A stretch of DNA of 64,000 nt from Spiroplasma endosymbiont of Asaphidion curtum (GCF_964031085.1 NZ_OZ035001.1:992001-1056000); one strand, 5' to 3'; shown: positions 1 to 9,573, numbered from the stretch's first letter. Notes: generated by a model not told the origin, from the sequence alone. Numbers and translations: made by a program.

Positions 1-326
1 ATTAATGCTTTTTTACCAGCAAGTTGTTGAAAATCAGGATGTTTGATTAAAATATCTTCAATTCACTTGATATTTCGATAACAACTAGCTTCACTAATAT
101 CAAAACTTTTACCAAGATGAAAATAAGTACGATATTCTCGTCAATATGATAAAGTCATCAATAATCTATTTTCTAATGATAATTTATTATTTTTACCACC
201 TCTTTTAAACTTTTTTAACTCAGCTTCTTTTAAAATATTTAACATTTTATTAAAAGTACTTTGCTTTATTCCAGTTAATCGTAATAATTCTTTATCATTA
301 ATAAAATTAAATTTATCAAATTTCAT
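1..326 (-). CDS. IS5-type A transposase, N-terminal part (partial)
   Basis: This is the N-terminal ~108 residues of the transposase, starting MKFDKFNF. The first 60 residues are a helix-turn-helix-like DNA-binding region (LLRLTGIKQSTFNKML). TGA is read as Trp after LLMTLSY, so the frame continues to the window edge. It is identical in sequence to the start of the complete copy at 34474. The catalytic DDE part is not in the window. Confidence 0.8.
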
Positions 327-405
327 AATCTTAAATTCCTTATAATTTCTATTTTAAATATATTTTATAGGAATTTTGTTTAATAAATAAGTAATGCAAG
401 AAGTC
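1..405 (-). mobile_element. IS5-type element A, 5' part, runs off window edge
   Basis: This is the 5' part of an IS5-type element on the minus strand. Its terminal inverted repeat end (reads GACTTCTTGCATTACTTA inward) lies at about 388-405 and is followed by a TA dinucleotide. It matches the complete copy at 33472-34553 base for base over the part seen. The 3' part lies outside the window. Confidence 0.85.
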
Positions 406-407
406 TA

Positions 408-450
408 TTATCAAAATAGTAGATAAAATTGAGGGTTATGTACCAAGTCT
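408..450 (-). mobile_element. IS5-type element B, terminal fragment
   Basis: About 43 bp equal the 5' end of IS5-type element B in reverse orientation, ending GTTATGTACCAAGTCT. It directly abuts the TA after IS5-type A, so element A probably inserted into a B copy whose remainder is lost or outside the window. Confidence 0.7.
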
Positions 451-692
451 TTTACAGTTTTCTTTTAATGTTAATGAGAATTATGAAAATAAAGGGTGTT
501 GGGCAATAGTACCAGATATTGGTACAGTTGATTTAACAATTCCCAATGATGGCACAGCATATTCATTTTCATCAAAAAATAAGAAACCATGGAAGGTTCT
601 TATTCCTCAAAAATGTTTTTTTGAAAATAAAATGAATAAAATTTATTATTCGCTGAATTATACTTGCACTTACAAGTATAATTCAGCTTATT
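451..692 (+). pseudogene. Unassigned coding fragment, no start
   Basis: An open frame runs from the end of the element B fragment to about 692 with no start codon. It reads NVNENYENKGCWAIV, then a Gly/Thr/Asp-rich stretch, then KKPWKVLIPQKCFF. Tryptophan is encoded by TGG twice, unlike the TGA preference of neighbouring genes, which hints at a foreign origin. The last ~40 bases are IS30-end palindrome rather than gene. I do not recognise the family; a fragment of a surface or phage protein is possible. Confidence 0.35.
655..692. repeat. Palindrome made from two IS30 ends
   Basis: The IS30 terminal sequence GCTGAATTATACTTG is followed by six bases and then by its exact reverse complement. It has the look of two left IS30 ends joined head to head, or a scar left after loss of the element. 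Confidence 0.7.
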
Positions 693-712
693 AATAATTT
701 TTATTGTGTAAA

Positions 713-848
713 AATTCAATAATATGATAGAATGATGATGAATAAAAATGACAATAACAAGAAAGGTGTGTAGTTTAGTAATTAAATAATATAATTAGCT
801 GATTGTTTTACTTCTTCAAAACAATACCTAAGAAAACTAAACGCGACC
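713..848 (+). promoter_or_regulatory. Repeated promoter-leader element, copy 1
   Basis: This is copy 1 of a four-copy element (others at 27787-27932, 52451-52600 and 59702-59849). It has a promoter-like TTGTGT, 18 bases, then TAGAAT. The transcript would carry an outer GTTTAG/CTAAAC pairing and an inner hairpin ATTGTTTT/AAAACAAT with an eight-base loop. It ends 92 nt before the GTG start of the CNNM gene. This copy lacks two bases that keep the ten-codon mini-ORF of the other copies in frame. Confidence 0.6.
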
Positions 849-940
849 AATGTAAACAATTAGTTAATATCAATGGATTTTTATGTTATAATTATAATCC
901 ATATTTAAAGAAACTAACTTTTAGGAGGAATTAATAACTA

Positions 941-2245
941 GTGGAAATTGATGATTGGCTCATTTTTAATATAAGTTGACAAATTACATTATCTTGGTTA
1001 GCACCAACAATATTTATTTTATTATTTTTAAGTGCTTTTTTTTCAGCAATGGAAACAGCATTGACTTCAATTAATATTATTAGAATTAAAAATTTAGCAA
1101 AAACTAATAAAAAGCATACAAAAAAAACTAAAAGAGTATATCTTTTAGTTAAAGATTATAGTATTACGATTACAACGCTTTTAATTGCTAATAATTTAGT
1201 TAACATTGCTTTAGCGACATTTGTTACTTTCTTTTTTGATAATCAATTGGGTTTACCAACACATTGATCTTTAATAATATCAACAATGTTTTCTTTAGTA
1301 ATTGTATTGTTATTTGGAGAAATTATTCCTAAAAATATTGCACGCTGAATTCCCGAAAAGTTAGCTATTAGTTGTTCTTGAGTGATTGTTGTGGTAAGAT
1401 GATTTTTTTATCCATTAGCTTATATGTTTTCAAAAATTAAATTAAAATCAGAGCATCCTTCAACAACAGAAAGAGAACTATTAGAACTTGTAAAAACTAT
1501 TGAAAATGAAGGCGTTTTGGAAAAACAAGAGCGTCATTTAATTACTTCAGCAATTATGTTTGATGAAAAAACTGTTAAAACGGCGATGCAGCCAAGAGAT
1601 AAAACATTAACAATTAATTACAATAGTTCTATTAGTGATATTAAGACTTTATATCGGCAAAAGAAGTTTACTAGAGTACCAGTAATAAATCCTAATACTA
1701 AAGTTGTTAAGGGAATTCTTAATGTTAAAGATATTATTATTAATACCCTTGATGATGAATCATTAACGATACCATCGCTTTTATTAAAACCGTTATTTTT
1801 GTCTAAAAATACCAAATTAAGTGTTGCCTTAGAAAAAATGCAAAAGAATAAGATGCATTTAGCAATTGTAACAAGTAGTAAAACTAAAAAAGATTTTATT
1901 GGTATTATTACAATGGAGGATTTAATTGAGGAATTAGTTGGCGAAATTTATGATGAGCATGATACAACAGGAAAAATTTATGAAATTGGGCATCATAAAT
2001 TTCAAGTAGTAGGAACAATTAAGTTAAAAAAGTTATTTCAAACTTTAAATGAATCAATACCAGTAACAAATGCTAAGACATTAAATGAATGATATCGTGA
2101 AATTAGCGGTGAAGCAAAAATTACTAAGAAAAGTCCAGAATTTCAATATAATAACTATATTTTCCGAATTATTAAAGTAAGAAATTCTTATGCTTCGTTT
2201 GAAATTGAAGTATTAACAAATAATAAAACTGAAAATTGAGAATAA
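941..2245 (+). CDS. CNNM/CorC-type membrane protein with CBS domains
   Basis: A 434-residue protein of the HlyC/CorC (CNNM, DUF21-CBS-CorC) family, implicated in Mg2+ or Co2+ homeostasis at the membrane. A DUF21 domain with three to four membrane segments fills about residues 1-165 (FFSAMETALTS, then LFGEIIPKNIA). A CBS pair follows at about 205-330 (MQPRDKTLTI, TRVPVI, IGIITMEDLIEELVGEI). A CorC_HlyC domain ends the protein. The GTG start is chosen because AGGAGG lies 11 bases upstream and no ATG exists before the first membrane segment. Several TGA codons are read as Trp. The repeated leader element lies just upstream. Confidence 0.85.
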
Positions 2246-2256
2246 TTAATTGGTCG

Positions 2257-2278
2257 CTTGTTATTAATTAATAACAAG
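2257..2278 (+). terminator. Hairpin after the CNNM gene
   Basis: A perfect inverted repeat, CTTGTTATT with AATAACAAG around TAAT, sits 11 bases after the stop codon. The following T-run is weak (GGAGTTTCTTCT). It is a plausible intrinsic terminator. Confidence 0.5.
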
Positions 2279-2290
2279 GGAGTTTCTTCT

Positions 2291-2315
2291 GGACACATAA
2301 AGTTTTGTTAGGTAG
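2291..2315 (+). other. Prophage left junction / att-like sequence
   Basis: GGACACATAAAGTTTTGTTA marks where host sequence stops and virus begins. The same sequence with one change occurs at 9574 (virus-virus junction) and at 56640 (a solitary copy). The internal junction lies inside the end of the large virus gene. Confidence 0.55.
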
Positions 2316-2329
2316 GAAAAGATTTGAAT

Positions 2330-2356
2330 AAGTATTAAGACAGTCAGCAATGATTG
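2330..2356 (+). terminator. Terminator at prophage start
   Basis: GACAGTC and GATTGTC pair around AGCAAT and are followed by TTTTTATTTT. This would end transcripts of the preceding virus copy or host gene. The same hairpin recurs at about 9613 and 56688. Confidence 0.6.
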
Positions 2357-2796
2357 TCTTTTTATTTTATAAGGTGTTAAAAATTTGTTCTTTGAAAATT
2401 AAATACAAGTGAATTAATAATGTTGGTATGTATTAAAGCACGATAAATTGTGGGTGGTCGCCATAACCAAAAGAAGTTTACCAGTTAATAGATAACATCC
2501 TATTAGCTATAGCAATTTGTTTCGTTTTGCAATAAAAAAATGAATGGGTGGATTTCCTAAAAATATACACGCTATTAAATTAGTTTCAAGGGTAGGATGC
2601 GGATGTTAAAGTGTAGAAATTTCTATATAGGGGTATGCTAAGTTTAAAATTATTAAAATCTTTATCTAATTAAAAAACAAAATTTAATAACAAAGCTTGT
2701 TAAACACTTAAATCTGCGATATATAAGTGTTTAAAAAACTAAGTTAACTAACTTAGTTAATATAACTTAGTTTATCTATAAGAAAGGTAACTTACT
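2357..2796 (+). other. Plectrovirus intergenic region, copy 1 (possible origin)
   Basis: About 440 bases without a credible gene; frames are closed every few codons. It holds a hairpin AACACTTA...TAAGTGTT (about 2704-2735) and a 22-base palindrome AACTAAGTTAACTAACTTAG at about 2738-2759, just before the first virus gene. In filamentous viruses such regions hold the strand origins and packaging signal; that role is inferred, not seen. Confidence 0.45.
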
Positions 2797-3123
2797 ATGA
2801 AAAACATTGAAAACATTTTCTTAAATACTAAGAAATATCTTTTAAAAGAAACACAAAACGCAATGCTTATTAAAGCACCAAAAATTCCGTGATTTAATGA
2901 ACAAATCTGTATTTGGTTTCCAAAGCGATTTGTTTATAAAGGAAAATATGAAAATTCGATTTGTATTGGAATAATAAAAGATAGTAAATATCAAGTAATT
3001 TCAATTAATCAACAAGAGCAAGAAACCAAGTTAATTAAAGGACAAGAATTATTAGGCTTCTTCATTGCCGAAAAAGAAAACAACAAAAAAGATATAAATT
3101 ATAACTATTTTAAAGGAGCTTAA
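2797..3123 (+). CDS. Plectrovirus 108-residue protein
   Basis: First gene of the virus. It starts MKNIENIFLNTKKYLL, is 108 residues long with no membrane segment, and is mixed in charge with a beta-rich middle (ICIWFPKRFVYKGKYE). SD-like AGAAAGG lies 10 bases upstream. The position and soluble, basic-aromatic character would suit a single-strand DNA-binding role, but I have no motif for that. A TGA is read as Trp at PKIPWFN. Confidence 0.7.
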
Positions 3124-3125
3124 AA

Positions 3126-3347
3126 ATGAATATTGCAATTGGACTAATATTTATTATTATCAGCATCATGCTATTGGCATATTTTGCTTATAAAATTTAT
3201 GCCAAAATAAAAATGCGAATTAAATATAAAAATGCCATTAAAAATAATACTGGTAATTTCACAAAAGACGAAAAAGTGTTTATTGCTCGCTTTGAAGAAT
3301 GAGTTAAAACCCCTAATTCAAAAGAAAATAATGCGGATAAAAAATAA
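3126..3347 (+). CDS. Plectrovirus small membrane protein (73 aa)
   Basis: One N-terminal membrane segment (IGLIFIIISIMLLAYFAY, residues 5-22) is followed by a basic cytoplasmic tail. The gene starts two bases after the preceding stop, with AAAGGAG inside the previous gene's end, so translation is probably coupled. Function unknown; a virion minor protein is possible. Confidence 0.65.
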
Positions 3348-3364
3348 TGTTTTGAGAAATTATT

Positions 3365-3508
3365 ATGGAATTTTTAAAACTGTTTGTTCCGATAGAAAAA
3401 ATGCTTGCACAAGTTGCGTTTATTGCCGGATTAATTATTATCATTACTTTTCTTTTCGCATTAATTTCAATTATATATTTACCAATAAAAATGATTTTTG
3501 GGAGATAA
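3365..3508 (+). CDS. Plectrovirus small membrane protein (47 aa)
   Basis: A 47-residue protein that is mostly one long hydrophobic helix (AFIAGLIIIITFLFALISII) with short polar ends. The size and make-up fit a minor coat or assembly peptide of a filamentous virus. It differs from copy 2 by Leu for Pro at residue 14. Confidence 0.6.
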   Translation: MEFLKLFVPIEKMLAQVAFIAGLIIIITFLFALISIIYLPIKMIFGR

Positions 3509-3511
3509 AAA

Positions 3512-3742
3512 ATGACAATAAACTTAAAAGAATTTGATTGAGAACAAATCAAACAAACTTTCTGAGATTTATTTATTCAAATTACAACTATTCCGGCTCA
3601 TATTAGTTGTGGTAAAGAAATTGATTTAACTCAAGAAACACTTTGACTTTTAATAGCAAACATTGCTTTTTGATTCTTAACAGCGATTATGGTGTGATTT
3701 ATTCTAATGCTACTTTGAAAAACCATATCAGTATTTAGATAG
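3512..3742 (+). CDS. Plectrovirus small membrane protein (76 aa)
   Basis: A soluble N-terminal half is followed by a tryptophan-rich membrane segment (LIANIAFWFLTAIMVWFILM) near the C-terminus. Six tryptophans are all TGA-encoded, so the gene is invisible under the standard code. It starts three bases after the preceding stop. Function unknown. Confidence 0.65.
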
Positions 3743-3753
3743 GGAAAAAATTA

Positions 3754-3870
3754 ATGTCAAGAAGTTACATTCTGATGCATTCCCAAAGAAATTCAAAATT
3801 AATTAGGAAAAAATATAATCGTGTTAAGGTTAATCGTGGTTTTAACAAATTTAAGAAAAACTTTATATAA
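3754..3870 (+). CDS. Plectrovirus basic peptide (38 aa)
   Basis: A 38-residue, strongly basic peptide (SRSYILMHSQRNSKLIRKKY, then VKVNRGFNKFKKNF). It sits directly before the coat gene. The composition suggests a nucleic-acid-binding or packaging peptide, as small basic proteins are known in plectroviruses; the assignment is by composition and position only. Confidence 0.55.
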   Translation: MSRSYILMHSQRNSKLIRKKYNRVKVNRGFNKFKKNFI

Positions 3871-3907
3871 TGATGAATGTTTTAAAAAGAAAGGGGGTGA
3901 TGATTAT

Positions 3908-4153
3908 ATGATTGGAACTTTCTTGGCCGATGCACCTGCAACAGTAGAAAAAATAACAGCTAGTGACGCGATGACTAAATTATGAAATGCAATTATAACG
4001 GCTTTTACTAAAATGTGAGAAATTATTGCTGTTAATATGCCACAAGTCGGTAACTTCTTTGCTGACTACTGAATATTCATTTTTCCATTTATTTTGGCAA
4101 TATTCTTTATTTGCTTTAAAATGTTTGAAAAATTACTTGGAGCGGTACGCTAA
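3908..4153 (+). CDS. Plectrovirus major coat protein
   Basis: An 81-residue protein with an Ala/Thr-rich N-terminus (MIGTFLADAPATVEKITASD), an amphipathic middle and a C-terminal hydrophobic helix (YWIFIFPFILAIFFICF) ending in a basic tail. This is the layout of an inovirus coat subunit that waits in the membrane before assembly. It has the strongest ribosome site of the virus (AAGGGGGTGA, 8-10 bases upstream), as expected for the most abundant virion protein. Start at 3908; no in-frame ATG lies upstream. Confidence 0.75.
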
Positions 4154-4166
4154 CAAAAAAATAAAG

Positions 4167-4240
4167 TGAGGTGCAAGATGAAATTTTGCAAATGAATAAT
4201 AGAAAAAAATAACCATTTTATTGAATTGAATCGCACCTCA
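4167..4240 (+). promoter_or_regulatory. Hairpin that can cover the Zot ribosome site
   Basis: TGAGGTGC (4167-4174), which includes the Shine-Dalgarno of the Zot-like gene, is perfectly complementary to GCACCTCA at 4233-4240 inside the gene. Pairing would hide the ribosome site. The pair is kept in copy 2 (11450-11523), although the two copies are nearly identical throughout. Confidence 0.4.
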
Positions 4241-5164
4241 TTTTTAATTTTATGACATTGCGGAGCAATTTGATATATTTACAACGGTTATTTTAAAAAC
4301 ATTGTAAGCTATTTATTTTTAGCAGGTTGTATTTTAATTTTTCTTTTTAAAATCGGTAATTTAACACAAATTAACAAAGTTATTAATTTCTTAAAAAATT
4401 CACCATTAAATATTGTGATTGGTTCATTAGGAACTGGAAAAACTGCTTTTCTAGTATATGCATCAAAATTACTAAAAAAGAAGAAATATCACATCGCATC
4501 AACCTTTCCATTACTAGAAACCCAAAAATTAAGTTTAGGGCATATGGGATTATTAGACTTTGATTATCCGGTATTGCCAGACAAAACCTTACTGTTATGA
4601 GATGAAACCAATTTATTTTTAGAAGGAACTGATTGAGAAAAAAATAATACCAAAAACGAAGAAACCGGTATCCAAGAATATTTTGCCTTAGCACGCCATT
4701 TCGGTCATATTGTTCTCGCTAGCGGTCAGAGAGATAAACATATTTGAGTTAAAGTTCGTGATATTGCCAATAATGTGATTGTGGGAATTCGTAAAAAACC
4801 TGTTAATATTTTTCGCCCCTACTTAAAAGTCATCTATGGCACCTTTACTAGTATTGAAGAATATGAACGCTGACGAAATACCTTAATTGATGCGAAAAAT
4901 AGCAAAAAAGGTCGCCGTATTAAATATCGTGATATTCCTGAACTTGATATTTATTTTTTTAAACTAAAAATTCCTCTACCAATACTTAACACTTACAATT
5001 CTTTTTACCTAGCATTTTTAAGAGATTACTTAAATTCAAAAGTTAATCCTGACTATGAAGATAAATATTATACTGACACGGCAATTGATTTAGAAGACTT
5101 AGAATACTTAAAAATGGATAAATTCAGCAAATTTTTAAGAAAAATGAAAGAAAAGGAACAATAA
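4178..5164 (+). CDS. Zot-like (pI-type) virus assembly ATPase
   Basis: A 328-residue protein of the zonular occludens toxin/pI family, the inner-membrane ATPase that extrudes filamentous virions. Two hydrophobic stretches lie in the first 60 residues. Walker A is GSLGTGKT (residues 82-89) and the Walker B-like LLLWDET has Asp at residue 142. FALARHFGHIVLASGQR then matches the sensor region of the family. TGA-encoded Trp codons break the gene under the standard code. The start ATG has GAGGTG 4 bases upstream. Copy 2 differs by a silent change only, as far as I compared. Confidence 0.85.
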
Positions 5165-5167
5165 AAA

Positions 5168-5452
5168 ATGGAAAATCTTGCAAAAATGGCCGACTTTCTC
5201 GCCCAAATGCTTTATAAAGTTTTTGATTTAATTTGAAGTCTTGAAGTACCGGGAACAAATATTCAACTAATATTTCCTCTATTCTTAACGCTTGCTGTAG
5301 AATTTCTTATGGCAATTATTCTTGGATTTGGTAGTCAACAAGTTAATTTAGAAAAACAACGCCAGTATGCTGTTAAAAATAAGGGGCGTTTAAGTGCGTG
5401 AGGAAAAACTAAAAAACAAATAAAACCAATAAAAATAAAACAAGGTAACTAA
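5168..5452 (+). CDS. Plectrovirus membrane protein (94 aa)
   Basis: The N-terminal amphipathic region (MADFLAQMLYKVFDLIWSLE) is followed by PGTNIQ and one strong membrane helix (FPLFLTLAVEFLMAIILGFG), then a basic tail. It starts three bases after the Zot gene. Diverged relatives are seen as remnants at 35341-36778 and 37995-38082, so the family is shared by more than one local virus. Confidence 0.65.
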
Positions 5453-5454
5453 CG

Positions 5455-5703
5455 ATGTTTAAACTAATTATTATTTTTATCTTAATAACTGTTCTTGGAT
5501 TATTGGCTGGTAATCATTTTGAAACTTTAACAAACTATATTAGCGAAGGCCTTGCGAATTTCCAAAAGTTTATTACTAGTAATTTAACAATTTTAGAACT
5601 ATTTAAACCAATGGCTCGGACATTTTCACAACATCCAATCTTCACCATTCTTGGCGTTACTTGTGTACTGATTGCCTTATTTATTGTGATTAAAGGTAGA
5701 TAA
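5455..5703 (+). CDS. Plectrovirus two-helix membrane protein (82 aa)
   Basis: Two hydrophobic helices, at residues 3-19 and about 62-79, flank a polar middle (ETLTNYISEGLANFQKF). It follows the 94-aa gene by two bases. A diverged 5' part of the same gene is seen at 36790-36912. The copy 2 protein differs at residues 20 (N/S) and 41 (T/I). Role unknown; a virion end cap or assembly partner is possible. Confidence 0.65.
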   Translation: MFKLIIIFILITVLGLLAGNHFETLTNYISEGLANFQKFITSNLTILELFKPMARTFSQHPIFTILGVTCVLIALFIVIKGR

Positions 5704-5707
5704 AAAA

Positions 5708-5830
5708 ATGGAAAAATGAACTAAAAAACAAGAATTAGAAATAGAAAATGACAAATTAAAAATTGTTAATGTCATATTAGAAAATAGTGTTAATACTCTT
5801 AAATACATAATAATGGAAAAAAATAAATAA
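5708..5830 (+). CDS. Plectrovirus coiled-coil peptide (40 aa), stop-split
   Basis: A 40-residue charged helical peptide (KKQELEIENDKLKIVNVILE) ending at TAA 5828. The same frame stays open for 35 more codons (ILELEKRNSVHIDEKSELVI and on) and enters the next gene at its ATG (5936). This looks like one ancestral coiled-coil plus membrane protein split by a stop. Both virus copies carry the stop. Confidence 0.5.
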
Positions 5831-5935
5831 ATTTTAGAACTAGAAAAGCGAAATAGTGTTCATATAGATGAGAAATCAGAACTAGTTATTGAAAATGAAA
5901 AATTAAAAATTTTTAAACACGAAAGGAAAACTAAA

Positions 5936-6319
5936 ATGAAAAAAATTTTAGGCAAATTATTTAAAAAAGATAATTCAAAAGAAAAAACGCCATTAAGATT
6001 AAGGATTAAAAATTCTTTTAAAAAGCAGTGGTTAAAAGTATCATTAAGTATCATTTTCATCTTTATAAGCTTATTAATTTGTGCATTAACAGTAATCGAT
6101 ACTAAATGAATAACCGGAACAAGTGACGAATTTAACAATTTTATGAATGAAGAGATGGTTAAATTCTTTGGCAAGTTCAATAGTGGTATTATGCTAGCAG
6201 GAATATTTGTTTTTTGATGAGGCGGAGCAATATATTTTGCAATTAAATTTGAAAAATTAATCCGCTTTATTATTCAAAAAATTAAAGAAAAAAGAACAAT
6301 GAAAAATAAAATATTTTAA
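5936..6319 (+). CDS. Plectrovirus two-TM protein (127 aa)
   Basis: A basic N-terminus (MKKILGKLFKKDN) is followed by membrane helices at about 35-55 (VSLSIIFIFISLLICALTVI) and 80-102 (IMLAGIFVFWWGGAIYFAIK) and a basic tail. CGAAAGG precedes the ATG. The frame is continuous with the upstream coiled-coil peptide apart from TAA 5828. Function unknown. Confidence 0.6.
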
Positions 6320-7927
6320 AAAGGAGTGATAAAAATGTTTATGAAAATATTTACCGTGCTAACTATTAGTTTCAATAACATTTTTACTATTCCCCAAAAT
6401 ATTAACAATGATAAAACAACAGTAAATTCACTAATTAGAAACAAAAGACAAAATAATAAAGTTTATGATTTTGAAATTAGAAACTTAGAAAAAATAAGAT
6501 TTTTAACAGAAAGGCAAGACCATGACCTTTTAAAAGTTGAGATAAGAACAGAAGATAATATAAATGCAAATATAGATAAACAATTACCAAATTTAAAAAA
6601 TGTAAAAATTTTTAGTTTAGAGTTTAATGCAGAGCTTGTAAATAACAGAATTAAACAAAAAGATTTTCAAAAAATAACAAATACTTATGGAACAAAAATA
6701 GATACTTCGGGTTTAAATTTTTATACCTGAATGATTAGTGTACCCAATAAAACAATAAGAATTAAAACACAAGGAACAGAATTACTAACTTTTGAGCATG
6801 GTAGTACCAACAATTATAGATTAAATAATACAAATGATTTTAATATAGAAATTGAAAAAGACAGTACCGACATTGATTTACCAATAACAACTACTAAATT
6901 TGATGGTAACCACAAATACAATGATGTTATTGATAACCTTGATTATTTAATGATTCATCGCGGTGATTTTGACAAATTTATTCTTATCTTTATTGAACAC
7001 CAGTATTTAATTTCATTGACACTTTAGAAAAAGGTTACTATAAAGAATTCACCATTAAAAATCATGGTTTTAAAGACGAGAGCTATTTTTATCACAAGAC
7101 TTCAACTATTTTACCAAACTCAGAAATAATCGACCCTACAAATGCAACCAAAATTGAAGTTATCAAAAAAATTAAAAAAAGACTTAATGAAACAATTAAC
7201 AATCTTACTGGCGTAAATAATGCAATTGAAGGCATCGACTATAATACAGAAATTAAAGATAACGACAACAATTACTTAGATGATAGTGCTACTTTTGATT
7301 TAACAACAGATAATGTTGCTGACAGAACATTTACCGTTAAATTCGCTGCAATTGAAACGAGTACACAATTGCAAGGAACAAATACGATTAAAATGGTCAT
7401 TCCGAAACAAGAGGATACCAACGATAATGTCCTTAAAATTAAGGTATTTAACAAAACTCTAATTGCTGGAAATAATTATTTACAATTATTACACGGTGAA
7501 ACTGAAATCTGAAAATATGACACTGAAAATGCTAACGATTATTACCTAATTAAGTACCTTTTTGGAACATTGAATTATCTTAATGTTAAATTTAGTTTTC
7601 TACGCTATGACCCTGAATTAAGGAACGATATTTACCTTTATTTTAAAAACAACATTCTTGGTATTAACAATAATGATTACAAAAATATCTTTGACGAAAT
7701 TTATGAAATCCTTGGTAATTTCTTTGCCAGTTTATTTTATGCTACTTTTGATATGGACGAAAAAACTTATACCGAAATTGATTTTAAAGGAGTAGATGAT
7801 TACAACAAAAATTACTTTATTCAAATCGGTTTCTTTTATCGCTCGTTAATTACTTTTTATCCCAAAAAATACTTAGTAAATATTATAGGAAACTCAGAAT
7901 TATTACTAAGAAGTTATTTCTTTACTT

Positions 7928-9009
7928 GCCAAATTGTAAAGTTAAGTGCAACTAAATTATTTTTCTAACCAAATATTCGATTGGTGAAAGATAATTTAGT
8001 ATTTTTCTTGGTCTTTGGTTTAAAGACAATATAAATTTATGAACTGCATTTTTAGTAGTATTTGAAAAATTAAATTTTTTAGGAAATTTTTCTCTAATTA
8101 AACCATTAGTATTTTCATTAGTACCTCTTTGTCAAGGCGAATACGCATTAGCAAAATAAATTTTCACATTTAAATTTTTTTCAAGTTGTTGTCAATTAGA
8201 AAATTCTTTACCCCTATCAAATGTTATAGTCTTAACAAGATTATTTGGAAGAATTGATAAATAATGGCTAATGTTTTCGTTAACAACTTTAGTAGTTCTA
8301 TTTTCAACTAACATTGCTAAAGTAAATCTTGATGTTCTTTCAACTAAAGTTATTAAACATGATTTACTTTTACCTCGTGATGATACTACAGTATCACCTT
8401 CTCAATGACCAACAGTTATACGATTATTAACATTAATATTTCGTTCTTTAATTGATTTACCATTAAATTTACCGCGATTTTCTTGAGATTTTCGTTTCTT
8501 ACCTTTTCTTCTTAAATTTTTATTAGTAACTTTTTCAAGTAATCCAGAATAAATTCAATTGTAAATTGTTTTAAAACTAATAATTCATTCTTTATGAAAA
8601 TTTTTAATTCTGCCATAAATTTGTTCAGGCGATCAACCTAATAGTAATTTTTGTTGTACATATTTTATTAATTCTCTATTTTTAAACTTATGAAAATAAA
8701 CATGTGATTGTTTTCTGTTTTCTGCTTTATTTTGTGCAATTAATGAAAAATAATGATTACTATCTTTATTTCTATTGACTTCTCGAATAATAGTACTAAT
8801 ACTTCGATTAAGATTTTTAGCTATTTCACTAATTTTTACTTTAAACTTCAATTGATTCTCAATATAAATTCTTTCATATATGCCAAGATGTTTGTAACCC
8901 ATATAAAAACTCCTTGCTTTGTTTTTTCTAAAATAAACTTAGCATCATGAAATTTTTATATGAGATTTTTTGCAATTTTATTTACTTGCACTTACAAGTA
9001 TAATTCAGC
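7928..9009 (-). mobile_element. IS30-type element, copy 1 (complete)
   Basis: 1,082 bp, bounded by GCTGAATTATACTTGTAAGT at its 5' end and CTTTACAATTTGGC at its 3' end. ACTT is found on both sides (7924-7927 and 9010-9013), a four-base target duplication. Removing the element and one ACTT restores the virus reading frame exactly. Confidence 0.9.
7952..8902 (-). CDS. IS30 family transposase
   Basis: A 316-residue DDE transposase. The N-terminal helix-turn-helix is VKISEIAKNLNRSISTIIRE (residues 22-41). The catalytic acids are Asp170 (HWEGDTVVS), Asp229 (ITFDRGKEF) and Glu263 (QRGTNENTNG), with the 33-residue D-E spacing of the family. The ribosome site is AAGGAG, 8 bases before the ATG. Five or more Trp are TGA-encoded. 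This copy has Ile instead of Val in RELxKYV. Confidence 0.9.
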
Positions 9010-9573
9010 ACTTTTGATAAAAAAACGCACCAAGAGAATTATAATGCCATTAAAAATAAAAATAGTATCTACCAAATTGACTTTAATGTGCTTAAATCCT
9101 ACGACAATAAACTTATTACCTTGCCAATCAACAATACTGCTAACAGCATTAATTATCTCAATACCGATATTGATATTTGCTACGGTATTAATATTTTTAC
9201 GCTGACTTTCCCGCTTTATCACAAGGATAACACCTATAATTACAATTTTAAAATTTATGACTTTAATGTCTTAAATTCCACGGCCTTTATTCCTGACGGT
9301 TCAACCAACTCAGAATGGGATGACCTAATTCCACCACCAAATTGCAAATATTCCGGGCGGTGAATACCAACCTTTAACGATATTGGTTGTGCTATTCAAA
9401 ATGCTGGTATTAAAATGCTAAACTGAATACTAACAGCTTCACAAATAATTACCATTTTACGGCCGTTAGCAATCATTGCAAAAGCAACAGTTAATTTTTC
9501 AACTGCTATTTTTCCAGTTTTTAAAACAGTACCAGCTTTTTATTATACCTTTCAATTTCTAATTGGTTTTGCC

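Noticed and set aside
1618-1815. 65-codon frame opposite the CNNM gene
   Set aside because: It is a shadow of the CBS domain region with no ribosome site or recognisable protein.
2257-2278. Palindrome as a prophage attachment site
   Set aside because: It sits 13 bases outside the virus joint, is not found at the other joints and is better explained as the terminator of the CNNM gene.
3232-3537. 101-codon frame spanning the 73-aa and 47-aa virus genes
   Set aside because: It overlaps two better-supported genes with ribosome sites and membrane helices, and its composition is unlike any virus protein here.
4383-4694. 103-codon minus-strand frame inside the Zot-like gene
   Set aside because: Antisense to the Walker A/B region, which is clearly coding on the plus strand.
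8753-8950. 65-codon frame opposite the IS30 transposase start (repeated at every copy)
   Set aside because: It lies antisense to the helix-turn-helix region of the transposase, has no ribosome site and owes its recurrence to the IS copies.
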